This document shows, piece after piece, positions 16,630-25,651 of a stretch of 64,000 nucleotides of DNA (the stretch's first letter is position 1; every line of letters starts with the position of its first letter). The notes beneath the pieces are model-generated. The model searched no databases and was not told where the DNA came from. It saw nothing but the letters and a program-made list of their open reading frames with translations. Source of the DNA: Andeanibacterium sp035497315 (GTDB taxonomy: Bacteria; Pseudomonadota; Alphaproteobacteria; Sphingomonadales; Sphingomonadaceae); NCBI GenBank assembly GCA_035497315.1, contig DATJDU010000079.1, positions 1 to 64,000 of the forward strand, written 5' to 3'. The translations under genes were made by a program, and so were the position numbers.

Positions 16630-17331
16630 TCAGTCCCGAGCGCCCCGTTGGCGCTCCCAAAGGTCTGGCCTGCGTAACCGTGTGTCATCCTCCGCCCTTT
16701 GTTTCCGCCAGGCGGCGATTTTCGCATGATCCCCCGATCGCAGCACTTCAGGGATCGTGCGCCCTTCCCATTCGACAGGTCGGGTATAGTGCGGATATTC
16801 GAGGAGCCCTTCTTCGAAGCTCTCCTCCATACCGCTGGAAGGCGCGCCCATTACGCCGGGAAGCAGGCGAATGCAAGCGTCCAGAAGCATCAGGGCGGCA
16901 GGTTCTCCGCCCGAAAGCACGATATCGCCGACCGATATCTGCTCGATTGGCCGTCCTTCGAAAATCCGCTCGTCGAATCCCTCGAACCGGCCGCACAGGA
17001 TAGTGACGCCTGGCCCCGCCGCCAGCTCGCGAATCCGGGCCTGGGTGACGGGCTTGCCGCGCGGCGTCATCGCCAGCACGGGGCTGCCGGGATGGCGTTC
17101 CAGCGCATGGTCCACCGCCCGGGCGAGGACATCGGCCTTGAGCACCATGCCCGCCCCGCCGCCGGCCGGAGTGTCATCGACGGTGCGATGCTTGTCCTGC
17201 GCAAAATCGCGGATCTGCACGGTCTCGCACGACCATGTTCCCTCCTCCAGCGCGCGCCCGGCCAGCGAAATGCCCAGCGGCCCGGGGAACATCTCCGGAT
17301 AGAGCGTGAGGATGGTGGCTGCGAAACTCAT
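16630..17331 (-). CDS. trmD: tRNA (guanine-N1-)-methyltransferase
   Basis: 233 residues from the ATG at 17331 (MSFAATILTLYPEMFPGPLG). SPOUT trefoil-knot motifs are DDTPAGGGAGMVLKADVLA, VTILCGRFEGFDERI and VGDIVLSGGEPAALMLLDAC. It makes m1G37 in tRNAs reading CNN and GGG, preventing frameshifts. The start overlaps the rimM stop (ATGA), so the pair is translationally coupled; rplS follows 40 nt later. Confidence 0.97.
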   Translation of the reverse strand: MSFAATILTLYPEMFPGPLGISLAGRALEEGTWSCETVQIRDFAQDKHRTVDDTPAGGGAGMVLKADVLARAVDHALERHPGSPVLAMTPRGKPVTQARIRELAAGPGVTILCGRFEGFDERIFEGRPIEQISVGDIVLSGGEPAALMLLDACIRLLPGVMGAPSSGMEESFEEGLLEYPHYTRPVEWEGRTIPEVLRSGDHAKIAAWRKQRAEDDTRLRRPDLWERQRGARD

Positions 17332-17831
17332 TCGGCAAAGCCGGCCGCGACCACCAGACGGTCTGCACTCCATTCGGGCACGGCGACCTCGTTCATCGGC
17401 ACCATGAAGCGCTTGCCCGGCTTTCCGTCCACGGAAGGCCGCTCAATCTCGATCACGTCGCCCGCGCCGTAATTCTCTACCGCGACCACTGTGCCAAGCG
17501 CCTCCCCCTCGTCCGAGACGGCGGGCAGACCGAGCAAATCGGCATGATAATACTCGCCTTCCCCCAACGGAGGGAGCGCGGAGCGGGGGACGGTGAGGAC
17601 CGTGCTGCGCAGCCTTTCGGCGGCACTGCGGTCGGCAATTTCCGCGAAACGGGCGATCGCTCCGCCCTTGCCGTCGTCGCGCAGCTTCTTGAGCGTCAGC
17701 GCGCCGTCATTGAACAGCTTGAAGCGGGAGAGCGAAGCAACGCCCTCCCCGAACAGCTTCAGGCGGACTTCGCCCGTCACGCCATGCGCACCGGCAATGG
17801 CGGCGAGAGTGACGGGCTTATCCTGTACCAA
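17328..17831 (-). CDS. rimM: 16S rRNA processing protein RimM
   Basis: 167 residues. The N-terminal domain begins VTLAAIAGAHGVTGEVRLKLFGE (6-28), and the PRC-barrel domain includes EYYHADLLGLPAVSDEGEALGTVVAV (about 93-118). RimM assists maturation of the 30S head around S19. It lies 3 nt after rpsP and overlaps trmD by 4 nt. Confidence 0.96.
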   Translation of the reverse strand: MVQDKPVTLAAIAGAHGVTGEVRLKLFGEGVASLSRFKLFNDGALTLKKLRDDGKGGAIARFAEIADRSAAERLRSTVLTVPRSALPPLGEGEYYHADLLGLPAVSDEGEALGTVVAVENYGAGDVIEIERPSVDGKPGKRFMVPMNEVAVPEWSADRLVVAAGFAE

Positions 17832-17834
17832 GGC

Positions 17835-18287
17835 TTAGCCCTCGGCCTGTTCCTCAGCCGCGGCTTCGGCAGCCGGAGCTTCTTCAGCGGCCGGTTCTTC
17901 GGCAGGAGCCTTAGCGGCTTCTTCAGCAGCGCGAGCAGCTTCTTCGGCTTCGGCCAGCTTGGTGGCCTTTTCTTCGGCGCGTTCCTTGGCCTTGTCGCCC
18001 GGCTCGCCCTTCTTCAGGTTCACGCGAGCAGCGCGTTCCTTGATGCCGGCAACGTCGAGGAAGCGGGCAACGCGGTCGGTCGCCTGGGCGCCAACGCCCA
18101 GCCAGTAGCGGATGCGATCTTCGTTGAGCGTGATGCGGGCCGGATCGTCCTTGGCGAGCACCGGATTATAGGTGCCGACCTGCTCCAGATACTTGCCGTC
18201 ACGCGGGCTGCGCGTGTTGGAGACCACGATGCGGTAGTAAGGACGCTTCTTCGCGCCACCGCGCGAGAGACGGATTGCAATTGCCAT
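17835..18287 (-). CDS. rpsP: 30S ribosomal protein S16 with Ala/Glu-rich tail
   Basis: 150 residues against about 82 in E. coli. The S16 core is MAIAIRLSRGGAKKRPYYRI, then SPRDGKYLEQVGTYNP and DRIRYWLGVGAQ. From about residue 90 the protein becomes a charged helix-like tail, then an Ala/Glu/Pro repeat (EEAAKAPAEEPAAEEAPAAE). Such tails are usual in sphingomonads, and their role is unknown. Downstream of ffh (33-nt gap). Confidence 0.95.
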   Translation of the reverse strand: MAIAIRLSRGGAKKRPYYRIVVSNTRSPRDGKYLEQVGTYNPVLAKDDPARITLNEDRIRYWLGVGAQATDRVARFLDVAGIKERAARVNLKKGEPGDKAKERAEEKATKLAEAEEAARAAEEAAKAPAEEPAAEEAPAAEAAAEEQAEG

Positions 18288-18320
18288 TTTAGTTCACCTT
18301 TCCAAACTAAATTTCTGAAA

Positions 18321-19775
18321 TCACTTCTTATTCAATAAATCCTGGATGTTCGACGGGAGCTGGCCGCCGCCGCCCAGGCCGGGCATTCCGCCGCCTGCGC
18401 CGCCGCCCAGCCCCGGCATGGCGGCACCCATGCCGCCCTTGCCGAACAATGCGCCCAGCCCCTTGAGGCCGCCCATCTTCCTGATCTGCTTCATCGCACG
18501 CGCCATTTCCTGGTGCATCTTGAGCAGCTTGTTGATGTCCTGCACCTGCGTGCCGGAGCCCTTGGCCACGCGAATCTTGCGCTTGGCATTAAGCAATTCG
18601 GGGCGGGTGCGTTCCTGCTCGGTCATGGAGCCGATGATGGCGTCCATATGGACCAGCACCTTATCGTCCATGCCGCTCTGCGCCATGGCCTGCTTGGCTT
18701 TCTTCATGCCGGGCATCATGCCCGCCAGCATGCCAAGGCCGCCCATGTTCTGCATCTGGCGCAGCTGGGTGCGAAGGTCGTTCAGATCGAACTGCCCCTT
18801 CATCATCCGCTCCGCCATGCGGTCGGCATCTTCCTTCTGGATCGTCGCCGCGGCCTTTTCGACCAGCGAGACGACATCGCCCATGCCGAGGATGCGGCCG
18901 GCAACGCGCGAAGGCTGGAACGGCTCGATCGCGTCGATCTTTTCGCCCGTACCGGCAAATTTGATCGGCTTGCCGGTAACCGCGCGCATGGAGAGCGCAG
19001 CACCGCCGCGCGCATCGCCGTCCATCCGGGTGAGAACCACGCCGGTAAGGTCGACCTCACCCGCAAAGCTCTGCGCGACGTTCACTGCGTCCTGGCCGGT
19101 GAGCGAATCGACCACCAGCAGCGTTTCCTGCGGCTTCGAGATCGCGGCCACGGCCTTCATCTCGGCCATCAGCGCATCGTCGACATGCAGGCGGCCTGCC
19201 GTATCGAGCAGCAGCACATCCACGGCCTGCAGCCTGGCGGATTGCAGCGCGCGGGTGGCGATGTCCGTGGGCATCTGGCCCGGAACGATCGGCAGAGTGC
19301 TAACGCCGGTCTGCTCGCCCAGCACTGCCAGCTGTTCCTGCGCGGCCGGGCGATTGACGTCGAGCGACGCCATCAGCACCTTCTTGCCCTGCGTTTCCTT
19401 GAGCAGCTTGCCGAGTTTGGCAGTGGTCGTGGTCTTGCCGGAACCCTGAAGGCCGACCATCATGATCACCGCAGGCGGCGTTACCGCCAGGTCGAGACCG
19501 ACAGCCTCTTCCCCGCCCAGCATCGCGACCAGTTCGTCATTGACGATCTTGACCACTTGCTGACCCGGAGTGACCGAGCGGAGCACTTCCTGCCCCACGG
19601 CCTTTTCGGTGACGGCATCGATGAAACGGCGGACGACAGGCAGTGCGACATCGGCTTCCAGCAGCGCGACCCGCACTTCGCGCATCGCGGCGCGAACATC
19701 GTCTTCCTTCAGTGCGCCGCGGCCACGCAGGCGATCGAAGACTGTGCCAAGCCGGTCAGAAAGACTGTCGAACAT
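18321..19775 (-). CDS. ffh: Signal recognition particle protein Ffh (SRP54)
   Basis: 484 residues. N-domain (about 1-85), then the GTPase with P-loop VGLQGSGKTTTTAKLGK (107-123), LLLDTAGRLHVD and TRMDGDARGGAALS. The Met-rich M domain (about 300 on) includes MPGMKKAKQAMAQSGMDDK, and the C-terminus is Gly-rich (GLGGGAGGGMPGLGGGGQLP). It binds signal sequences with 4.5S RNA and docks to FtsY. First gene of the ffh-rpsP-rimM-trmD-rplS cluster; a tRNA-Ala gene lies 129 nt upstream. Confidence 0.97.
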   Translation of the reverse strand: MFDSLSDRLGTVFDRLRGRGALKEDDVRAAMREVRVALLEADVALPVVRRFIDAVTEKAVGQEVLRSVTPGQQVVKIVNDELVAMLGGEEAVGLDLAVTPPAVIMMVGLQGSGKTTTTAKLGKLLKETQGKKVLMASLDVNRPAAQEQLAVLGEQTGVSTLPIVPGQMPTDIATRALQSARLQAVDVLLLDTAGRLHVDDALMAEMKAVAAISKPQETLLVVDSLTGQDAVNVAQSFAGEVDLTGVVLTRMDGDARGGAALSMRAVTGKPIKFAGTGEKIDAIEPFQPSRVAGRILGMGDVVSLVEKAAATIQKEDADRMAERMMKGQFDLNDLRTQLRQMQNMGGLGMLAGMMPGMKKAKQAMAQSGMDDKVLVHMDAIIGSMTEQERTRPELLNAKRKIRVAKGSGTQVQDINKLLKMHQEMARAMKQIRKMGGLKGLGALFGKGGMGAAMPGLGGGAGGGMPGLGGGGQLPSNIQDLLNKK

Positions 19776-19904
19776 CGACCGCTCAAACTCCTCCGCCGGT
19801 TCGAAACCGGCTAAACGCGAAAAACGCCGGCGGACGAAACCTCGTCAGCCAGCGGGAAATCCAGTTGCTCGCCCATGCACCGGGGCATGGATATATCGGG
19901 TGAA

Positions 19905-19980
19905 TGGTGGAGCCTAGCGGGATCGAACCGCTGACCTCCTGCATGCCATGCAGGCGCTCTCCCAGCTGAGCTAAGGCCCC
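19905..19980 (-). tRNA. tRNA-Ala (anticodon GGC)
   Basis: A 76-nt cloverleaf on the minus strand. Acceptor GGGGCCT pairs with AGGCTCC (one G-T pair). D-arm AGCTCAGCTGGGAGAGC; anticodon stem CCTGC/GCAGG with loop ATGGCAT giving GGC; T-arm with GGTTCGATCC. The 3' CCA is encoded (19905-19907). Confidence 0.96.
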
Positions 19981-20097
19981 ATTCATTCATTTCACGGAAG
20001 GCCTGAGACCTTCCGAAGCCGACCCTGCCGGGCCGGGAGGCAGCCCTTTATGAGCAGTCCCGGCCCTTGGCAAGAGGTTAAATCACCTTGGCCGGGT

Positions 20098-20421
20098 TTA
20101 ATTATCCTCGTCGCTGTCGTCGCTCGCGCCGGGCACGCCAAGGTCGTCGTCGCCACCCAGATCCACGTCGTTGTCCGGCGAATCGACGTCCTCGTCGATA
20201 TCTTCCAGATCGTCGTCGGCAAGATCGGAATCCTGCTCCTCGACTTCCTTTTCCTTGACCGCTTCCTCGAACGGGATCGGCTGCTTCGACTTGAGCACCG
20301 GCTCGGGATACCACTGGTTGCCGCATTCGATGCAGGCAACAGGATCTTCCTTGCCGAGGTCATAGAAGCGGATGCCGCATTTCGGGCAGCTGCGCTTCGT
20401 CCCCCACTCAGGCTTGACCAT
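20098..20421 (-). CDS. TIGR02300/FYDLN-acid zinc-ribbon protein
   Basis: 107 residues. The N-terminal MVKPEWGTKRSCPKCGIRFY-DLGKEDPVACIECG has two CxxC pairs (about 12-15 and 30-33) forming a zinc ribbon, plus the FYDL hallmark. After residue 60 the chain is almost wholly acidic (DSDLADDDLEDIDEDVDS). This family is restricted mainly to Alphaproteobacteria and its function is unknown. It is divergent from aroA and lies 117 nt upstream of the tRNA-Ala gene. Confidence 0.88.
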   Translation of the reverse strand: MVKPEWGTKRSCPKCGIRFYDLGKEDPVACIECGNQWYPEPVLKSKQPIPFEEAVKEKEVEEQDSDLADDDLEDIDEDVDSPDNDVDLGGDDDLGVPGASDDSDEDN

Positions 20422-20598
20422 AATTATTCCTCAACTTGGCCCGCGCTGGCGCGGGCGATAAATCTTGCGTGGTGATGGATACTACCGGCGCCGGAATCAA
20501 GTACCGCCGCCCCACCGGGTGGCGCGCCTTGCCATAGGGCAAAGGCACTGTCAAAAGCCGCGCGCATCCAGCCCTCCATATAGAGAGTTCAGAGTACC

Positions 20599-21945
20599 TT
20601 GTCGCACGCCGATCCTGCTGCCGCCCGCCCGCGACGCTTCGCTTCCTCCGGCCCCCTGAAGGGCAGGATTCGCGTTCCGGGCGACAAGTCCATCAGCCAT
20701 CGCGCGATCATGTTCTCCTCGCTGGCGGTGGGCGAGAGCCGCATCACCGGCCTGCTCGAAGGCGAGGATGTGATGGCCACCGCCGCCGCCATGCGCGCGA
20801 TGGGCGCGCATGTGGAACGCGTGGGAGAAGGCGAATGGCGCGTCAGCGGCGTGGGCGTGGGCGCCCTGCTCCAGCCCGATGCCCCGCTCGACATGGGCAA
20901 TAGCGGCACGTCCACCCGCCTGCTGATGGGCCTTGTCGCCAGCCATCCGATCACGGCCACTTTCGTGGGCGATGCCAGCCTGTCCAAGCGCCCGATGGGC
21001 CGAGTGACCGGCCCGCTCTCGCAAATGGGCGCGAGTTTCGAGACTTCCGAAGGCGGCACCCTGCCCCTTACCGAACGCGGGATCAGCCCCGCCGTGCCGA
21101 TAACCTATCGCCTCCCCGTGGCCTCGGCCCAGGTGAAAAGCGCGGTGCTGCTGGCGGGCCTCAACACTCCGGGCATCACCACGGTGATCGAACCCGTCCC
21201 CACCCGCGACCATACCGAACGGATGCTGACCGGATTCGGCGCGGAATTGTGGGTCGAGGAAGAGAATGGCGAGCGTATCATCCGCATTCGCGGCGAGGCG
21301 ACTCTCAAGCCGCAGGTAATCGACGTGCCGGGCGATCCTTCCTCGGCCGCCTTCTTCCTTGTGGCCGCGCTGATCGTGCCGGGCAGCGATGTCATCATCG
21401 AGAATGTCGGCCTCAACGCCACCCGCGCGGGGCTGATCGAGGTGCTGCGCCAGATGGGCGGCAGTATCGTGGAACTGGACCGCCGCGATGTGGGCGGCGA
21501 GCCGGTGGCCGACCTGCATGTCACCCATTCGGTGTTGAAAGGTATCGAAGTCGATCCGGCCATCGTGCCCAGCATGGTGGACGAATTCCCTGCCCTGTTC
21601 GTCGCCGCCGCGCTGGCCCAAGGCCGCACGGTGACGCGCGGACTGGAAGAACTGCGCGTGAAGGAATCGGACCGGATCGCAGTGATGGCCGCAGCCCTCA
21701 CCGGCGCGGGCGCGCGGGTTGAGGAAACCGAGGACGGCCTGATTATCGACGGCACCGGCGGCGAGCCGCTGCGCGGCAGCTCCAACAGCCGGGCCCGGAC
21801 CCATCTCGACCACCGTATCGCCATGAGCATGGCCGTGGCGGGGCTTGCCAGCACGGATGGTGTCGAAGTGGACGATACCCGTCCCATTGCCACCAGCTTC
21901 CCCAATTTCGAGGCCCTTCTGGACGGGTTGGGCAGCGCGGAATGA
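20599..21945 (+). CDS. aroA: 3-phosphoshikimate 1-carboxyvinyltransferase (EPSP synthase)
   Basis: 448 residues from a TTG at 20599 (product MSHADPAAARPRRFASSGPL). No ATG or GTG in frame fits the conserved N-terminus KGRIRVPGDKSISHRA (about 21-36). Other motifs are DMGNSGTSTRLLMG, SKRPMGRV, VKSAVLLAGLNTPG and ELRVKESDRIA; the catalytic Asp lies in MVDEFPALF. It joins PEP to shikimate 3-phosphate. The Gly in LAGLNT (Ala in class I enzymes) resembles class II enzymes, which tolerate glyphosate. The stop overlaps the next gene by 4 nt (ATGA). Confidence 0.95.
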   Translation: MSHADPAAARPRRFASSGPLKGRIRVPGDKSISHRAIMFSSLAVGESRITGLLEGEDVMATAAAMRAMGAHVERVGEGEWRVSGVGVGALLQPDAPLDMGNSGTSTRLLMGLVASHPITATFVGDASLSKRPMGRVTGPLSQMGASFETSEGGTLPLTERGISPAVPITYRLPVASAQVKSAVLLAGLNTPGITTVIEPVPTRDHTERMLTGFGAELWVEEENGERIIRIRGEATLKPQVIDVPGDPSSAAFFLVAALIVPGSDVIIENVGLNATRAGLIEVLRQMGGSIVELDRRDVGGEPVADLHVTHSVLKGIEVDPAIVPSMVDEFPALFVAAALAQGRTVTRGLEELRVKESDRIAVMAAALTGAGARVEETEDGLIIDGTGGEPLRGSSNSRARTHLDHRIAMSMAVAGLASTDGVEVDDTRPIATSFPNFEALLDGLGSAE

Positions 21946-22217
21946 CGCCCGCCACCGCCAATATCTTCGGCTTTGCGGGAATGGCCTGCATCATCGCGGC
22001 CTATGCCTATCAAACGGTACGGGCCGGGCCGAACCCCTTCCTGCATCACGGCACCAATTTGCTGGGCGCGGCGCTGCTCACCGTCTCCCTGCTGGTGAAC
22101 ACCAACCCGGCTTCGCTGGTGCTGGAATTCTTCTGGGCGGCAATTGCGATCTATGGCCTGGCCAGCGCGTTCCTGAAACGCGGGAAGAACACCGTGGAAC
22201 GGGAGGAAGGGGCATGA
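21942..22217 (+). CDS. Small membrane protein, CBU_0592-like
   Basis: 91 residues with three hydrophobic segments: IFGFAGMACIIAAYAYQT, NLLGAALLTVSLLVNTN and LVLEFFWAAIAIYGLASAF. The pattern YAYQT...N..GA.L....L resembles the CBU_0592 family of short integral membrane proteins with no known function. It overlaps aroA and cmk by 4 nt each (ATGA), so it is co-translated with them. Confidence 0.7.
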   Translation: MTPATANIFGFAGMACIIAAYAYQTVRAGPNPFLHHGTNLLGAALLTVSLLVNTNPASLVLEFFWAAIAIYGLASAFLKRGKNTVEREEGA

Positions 22218-22849
22218 TCATCGCGGTCGACGGGCCCACCGCCAGCGGCAAGGGCACTATTGCCAGGGCACTGGCCGCGCATTTCGGCCTGCCCCATCTC
22301 GATACCGGGCTGCTCTATCGCGCCGTGGGGCGGCAGGTCGTGCTGAATGGCGGCAATCCCGACGATCCCGCCGATGCGGAGGCTGCCTGCGCCTTTCCCG
22401 ATCTGCTGCTGGCCGATCCGGCGCTGCGCAGCGAAGAAACGGGCGGGCTGGCGAGCCGCGTCTCGATCCATCCGGGTGTGCGGCGCTCGCTCTATGAACG
22501 CCAGCGCAGCTTCGCCACCCAATCCGGCGGCGCAGTGCTGGACGGGCGCGACATCGGCACAGTGATCGCACCCGAGGCGCAGGTGAAACTGTTCGTCACC
22601 GCCAGCGTGGAAGTGCGCGCGATGCGTCGCTGCCTGGAAATGCAGGATCGCGGCGAGGAGGTGACGATGGAAGAAATCGCCGCCGACCTGCGCGAGCGCG
22701 ACGAGCGCGACCGCAACCGCGCCGCAGCGCCCCTTGCCGCCGCCAATGACGCTTTCCTGCTCGACACCAGCGAAATGGACCGCGACGAGGCAGTGAGCGC
22801 CGCCATCCGCATCGTCAACGAACTGACCGGGCAGTTGCCCTGCCCCTGA
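22214..22849 (+). CDS. cmk: Cytidylate kinase
   Basis: 211 residues from the ATG at 22214. P-loop MIIAVDGPTASGKGTIARAL (7-15), CMP-binding HLDTGLLYRAVG (about 31-42), VLDGRDIGTVIAPEAQVKLF, and RERDERDRNRAAAPL of the lid. It phosphorylates CMP and dCMP. The aroA-(membrane protein)-cmk-rpsA order is conserved across many alphaproteobacteria. Confidence 0.96.
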   Translation: MIIAVDGPTASGKGTIARALAAHFGLPHLDTGLLYRAVGRQVVLNGGNPDDPADAEAACAFPDLLLADPALRSEETGGLASRVSIHPGVRRSLYERQRSFATQSGGAVLDGRDIGTVIAPEAQVKLFVTASVEVRAMRRCLEMQDRGEEVTMEEIAADLRERDERDRNRAAAPLAAANDAFLLDTSEMDRDEAVSAAIRIVNELTGQLPCP

Positions 22850-22881
22850 TTTACTCACCCAGCACCGGAGTCCTCATCGTG

Positions 22882-23409
22882 ATGCGAAACCTGCTCCGTG
22901 CCTTTTCCCTTGCTGTTCTGACTATCGCCGCGCCTGCCGCCGCAGCGGACATCCCGCTGCTGATCGCCCCGGTGGAAGGCCGCGTGGCGCAGACAGAAGA
23001 AGACTGGGCGCAAATGGTGCCGGTGGCCTATCTGGCCGGGGCCGATCAGCCTTGCGACAGCCCGATCCTCTACCGCGATACAGCCAGCGAAGATGGCAAG
23101 ACGCTCTATCAGGAGGTCTGCCGCTGGGTGACGAGCAATTACATCGTGGCGGTCGATCTCCAGACCGGCGAGCGCCGGGGCGTAAGCGACGGCAGCGACG
23201 TAGCGGTACTGCGGGACGGACCATATCGATACAACCTGTTGATTTCACGTCATAAATATCGAGGTGGCGAGGAAGGCGGCAGCTATGATCCAAGCTTCGT
23301 CATCTCCCCTGCCGGCGAGACCCTGCTGATGGTCCCTGGCACCGACGGGGCGGACCCCGAAGCCGCACTGAAAGCATGGCTGGAGGAGACCGGCGGCAAA
23401 GCCTGGTAA
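22882..23409 (+). CDS. Secreted protein of unknown function
   Basis: 175 residues from the ATG at 22882 (a GTG one codon earlier is possible). A signal peptide (MRNLLRAFSLAVLTIAAPAA, cleavage near AAA-AD) precedes a mature domain with two Cys (QPCDSP and EVCRWV) that may form a disulfide. Other motifs are VAVDLQTGERRGVSDGSD and FVISPAGETLLMVPG. I do not recognise the family. It lies 32 nt after cmk and may be cotranscribed. Confidence 0.65.
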   Translation: MRNLLRAFSLAVLTIAAPAAAADIPLLIAPVEGRVAQTEEDWAQMVPVAYLAGADQPCDSPILYRDTASEDGKTLYQEVCRWVTSNYIVAVDLQTGERRGVSDGSDVAVLRDGPYRYNLLISRHKYRGGEEGGSYDPSFVISPAGETLLMVPGTDGADPEAALKAWLEETGGKAW

Positions 23410-23797
23410 GGCCCCGCCGGTCTGGCACCTGCCAGCCCCGATTTTCGACCTCGACAGGCGTGTAACAGGTGTAACACCCCCCTATCCGGCCAGCGGCGAA
23501 ACGGCGATTATCCTTGCTTTCCTGCTCGCTTTGGCATAGGCGGCGGCCCGTTCGACGGGCGTATTGCGCCGATCGATGGCCACCGATCCAATCCGGGCCT
23601 TGCACGCGGCACAAGCTGCGGGCGTTCCGGTTGTCCTGACCATCGCCGGTTCCCACGTCCCGAGAATGCCTGCGACGGCATCCGGCCCTGCAGGCGGTTC
23701 GGCCCTTTGGCCCGCCACGGCAATGGTGCCACGGCGGAGAAAAGACCGGCGGAAACAACCGCCAGGCCGGAAATTGTCAGTACAGGAATCCACAGGA
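23410..23797. other. 388-bp region upstream of rpsA
   Basis: Holds the rpsA promoter and leader and a tandem GTGTAACA repeat (23460-23476). The minus strand shows a possible broken reading frame. From 23813 it reads a signal-peptide-like MPKRPFLWIPVLTISGLAVV. A separate frame down to 23482 reads TPAACAACKARIGSVAIDRR. No intact gene can be supported, and the frame would overlap the rpsA start. Confidence 0.45.
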
Positions 23798-25507
23798 ATG
23801 GCCTCTTCGGCAAATCCCTCGCGCTCCGATTTCGAAGCGCTTCTCAACCAGACTCTCGGCGATGCCGCCGACGGTGGCTTCGAAGGCCGCGTCGTCAAGG
23901 GCACCGTCACCGCGATCGAAGGCGACAAGGCCGTGATCGACGTCGGCCTGAAGAGCGAAGGCCGCGTGCGCCTCAGCGAATTCGCCGCTCCGGGCCAGTC
24001 GCACGGTCTTTCCGTAGGCGATGAAGTCGAAGTCTTCGTCGACCGCGTCGAAAATGCCGATGGCGAAGCGATGCTCAGCCGCGACCGCGCCCGCCGCGAA
24101 GCCGCCTGGGACAAGCTGGAAAGCGAATTCGGCGAAGGCAAGCGCGTCGAAGGCCGTATCTTCGGCCGGGTCAAGGGCGGCTTCACTGTCGATCTCGACG
24201 GTGCCGTGGCGTTCCTCCCCGGCTCGCAGGTCGATATCCGCCCCGTGCGCGACGTCACCCCGCTGATGGAAATCCCGCAGCCCTTCCAGATCCTCAAGAT
24301 GGATCGCCGCCGCGGCAACATCGTTGTCTCGCGCCGCGCCGTGCTGGAAGAAACCCGCGCCGAGCAGCGCAGCGAGCTGATCGACAAGCTGGCCGAAGGT
24401 CAGGTGATCGACGGCGTGGTGAAGAACATCACCGATTACGGTGCGTTCGTGGATCTCGGCGGCATCGACGGCCTGCTCCATGTCACCGACATGAGCTACA
24501 AGCGCGTCAACCACCCGAGCGAAGTCATCAATATCGGTGACGTGGTGAAGGTGCAGATCATCCGCATCAACCAGGATACCCAGCGCATCAGCCTCGGCAT
24601 GAAGCAGCTGGAAAGCGATCCCTGGGATGGCGTGGCCGCCAAGTACCCGGTCGGCGCCAAGCTGCACGGCACTGTCACCAACATCACCGAATACGGCGCC
24701 TTCGTGGAGCTGGAAGCCGGCATCGAAGGCCTGGTCCACGTTTCGGAAATGTCCTGGACCAAGAAGAACGTCCACCCCGGCAAGATCGTCTCGACCTCGC
24801 AGGAAGTCGACGTGGTCGTGCTCGAAGTGGATGCCGAAAAGCGCCGCATCAGCCTCGGCCTCAAGCAGGCCCAGCAGAACCCCTGGGAAGCCTTCGCCGA
24901 GAAGCACCCGATCGGTTCGACCGTGGAAGGCGAAGTCAAGAACGCCACCGAATTCGGCCTGTTCATCGGCCTCGACGGCGATGTGGACGGCATGGTCCAC
25001 ATGTCGGACATCGCCTGGGGCATCTCGGGCGAGGACGCGCTGGCGCTCCACCGCAAGGGCGAGCAGGTCTCGGCCGTGGTTCTCGACGTGGACGTCGAGA
25101 AGGAACGCATCAGCCTCGGCATGAAGCAGCTTGAAAAGGGTGCTCCGGCTGCCGGCGGTGCAACCGGTGGTACGGGCGGCCTGAAGCGTGGCGACGTAGT
25201 CACCGTGACTGTGCTCGAAGTCCGCGATGGCGGCCTCGAAGTGCAGGCTGGCGACGATGGCGCGACCGGCTTCATCAAGCGCAGCGACCTGGGCCGCGAC
25301 CGTGACGAACAGCGTCCGGACCGCTTCCAGGCCGGCCAGAAGGTCGATGCGATGGTCATCGGCTTCGACCGTTCGAAGAAGCCGAACTTCTCGATCAAGG
25401 CGCATCAGCTCGCCGAAGAGAAGCAGGCCGTCGAGCAGTACGGCTCGTCCGACTCGGGCGCCTCGCTGGGCGACATCCTGGGCGAAGCTCTGAAAAAGGC
25501 CGACTAA
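23798..25507 (+). CDS. rpsA: 30S ribosomal protein S1
   Basis: 569 residues from the ATG at 23798 (MASSANPSRSDFEALLNQTL); the frame is open further 5', but the conserved N-terminus starts here. Six S1/OB repeats are visible. Examples are VKGTVTAIEGDKAVIDVGLK, VVKNITDYGAFVDLGGIDG, VTNITEYGAFVELEAGIEG, VKNATEFGLFIGLDGDVDG and VTVLEVRDGGLEVQAGDDG. A Gly/Ala linker (PAAGGATGGTGGLKRG) separates the last repeat. S1 recruits mRNA to the 30S subunit. A strong terminator follows. Confidence 0.97.
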   Translation: MASSANPSRSDFEALLNQTLGDAADGGFEGRVVKGTVTAIEGDKAVIDVGLKSEGRVRLSEFAAPGQSHGLSVGDEVEVFVDRVENADGEAMLSRDRARREAAWDKLESEFGEGKRVEGRIFGRVKGGFTVDLDGAVAFLPGSQVDIRPVRDVTPLMEIPQPFQILKMDRRRGNIVVSRRAVLEETRAEQRSELIDKLAEGQVIDGVVKNITDYGAFVDLGGIDGLLHVTDMSYKRVNHPSEVINIGDVVKVQIIRINQDTQRISLGMKQLESDPWDGVAAKYPVGAKLHGTVTNITEYGAFVELEAGIEGLVHVSEMSWTKKNVHPGKIVSTSQEVDVVVLEVDAEKRRISLGLKQAQQNPWEAFAEKHPIGSTVEGEVKNATEFGLFIGLDGDVDGMVHMSDIAWGISGEDALALHRKGEQVSAVVLDVDVEKERISLGMKQLEKGAPAAGGATGGTGGLKRGDVVTVTVLEVRDGGLEVQAGDDGATGFIKRSDLGRDRDEQRPDRFQAGQKVDAMVIGFDRSKKPNFSIKAHQLAEEKQAVEQYGSSDSGASLGDILGEALKKAD

Positions 25508-25533
25508 GTCAGCCAAGCCTTTCAAGGCTTCAA

Positions 25534-25571
25534 GGAAAGGCCCGTCGCTCAATCGAGCGGCGGGCCTTTCC
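25534..25571 (+). terminator. Terminator of rpsA
   Basis: GGAAAGGCCCGTCGCTC (25534-25550) pairs with GAGCGGCGGGCCTTTCC (25555-25571) around AATC, with one G-T pair. Confidence 0.85.
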
Positions 25572-25651
25572 TACATGGGGCTCCCGGCCTAAAGTGCCGA
25601 CATGCCCGAACCCTATGGGGTTCGCTGCCACCCTCGCGGAAAAGACAGCCC

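Noticed and set aside
20551..21813. 420-residue minus-strand ORF opposite aroA
   Set aside because: Shadow with His/Arg/Gln-rich composition; aroA motifs are intact on the + strand.
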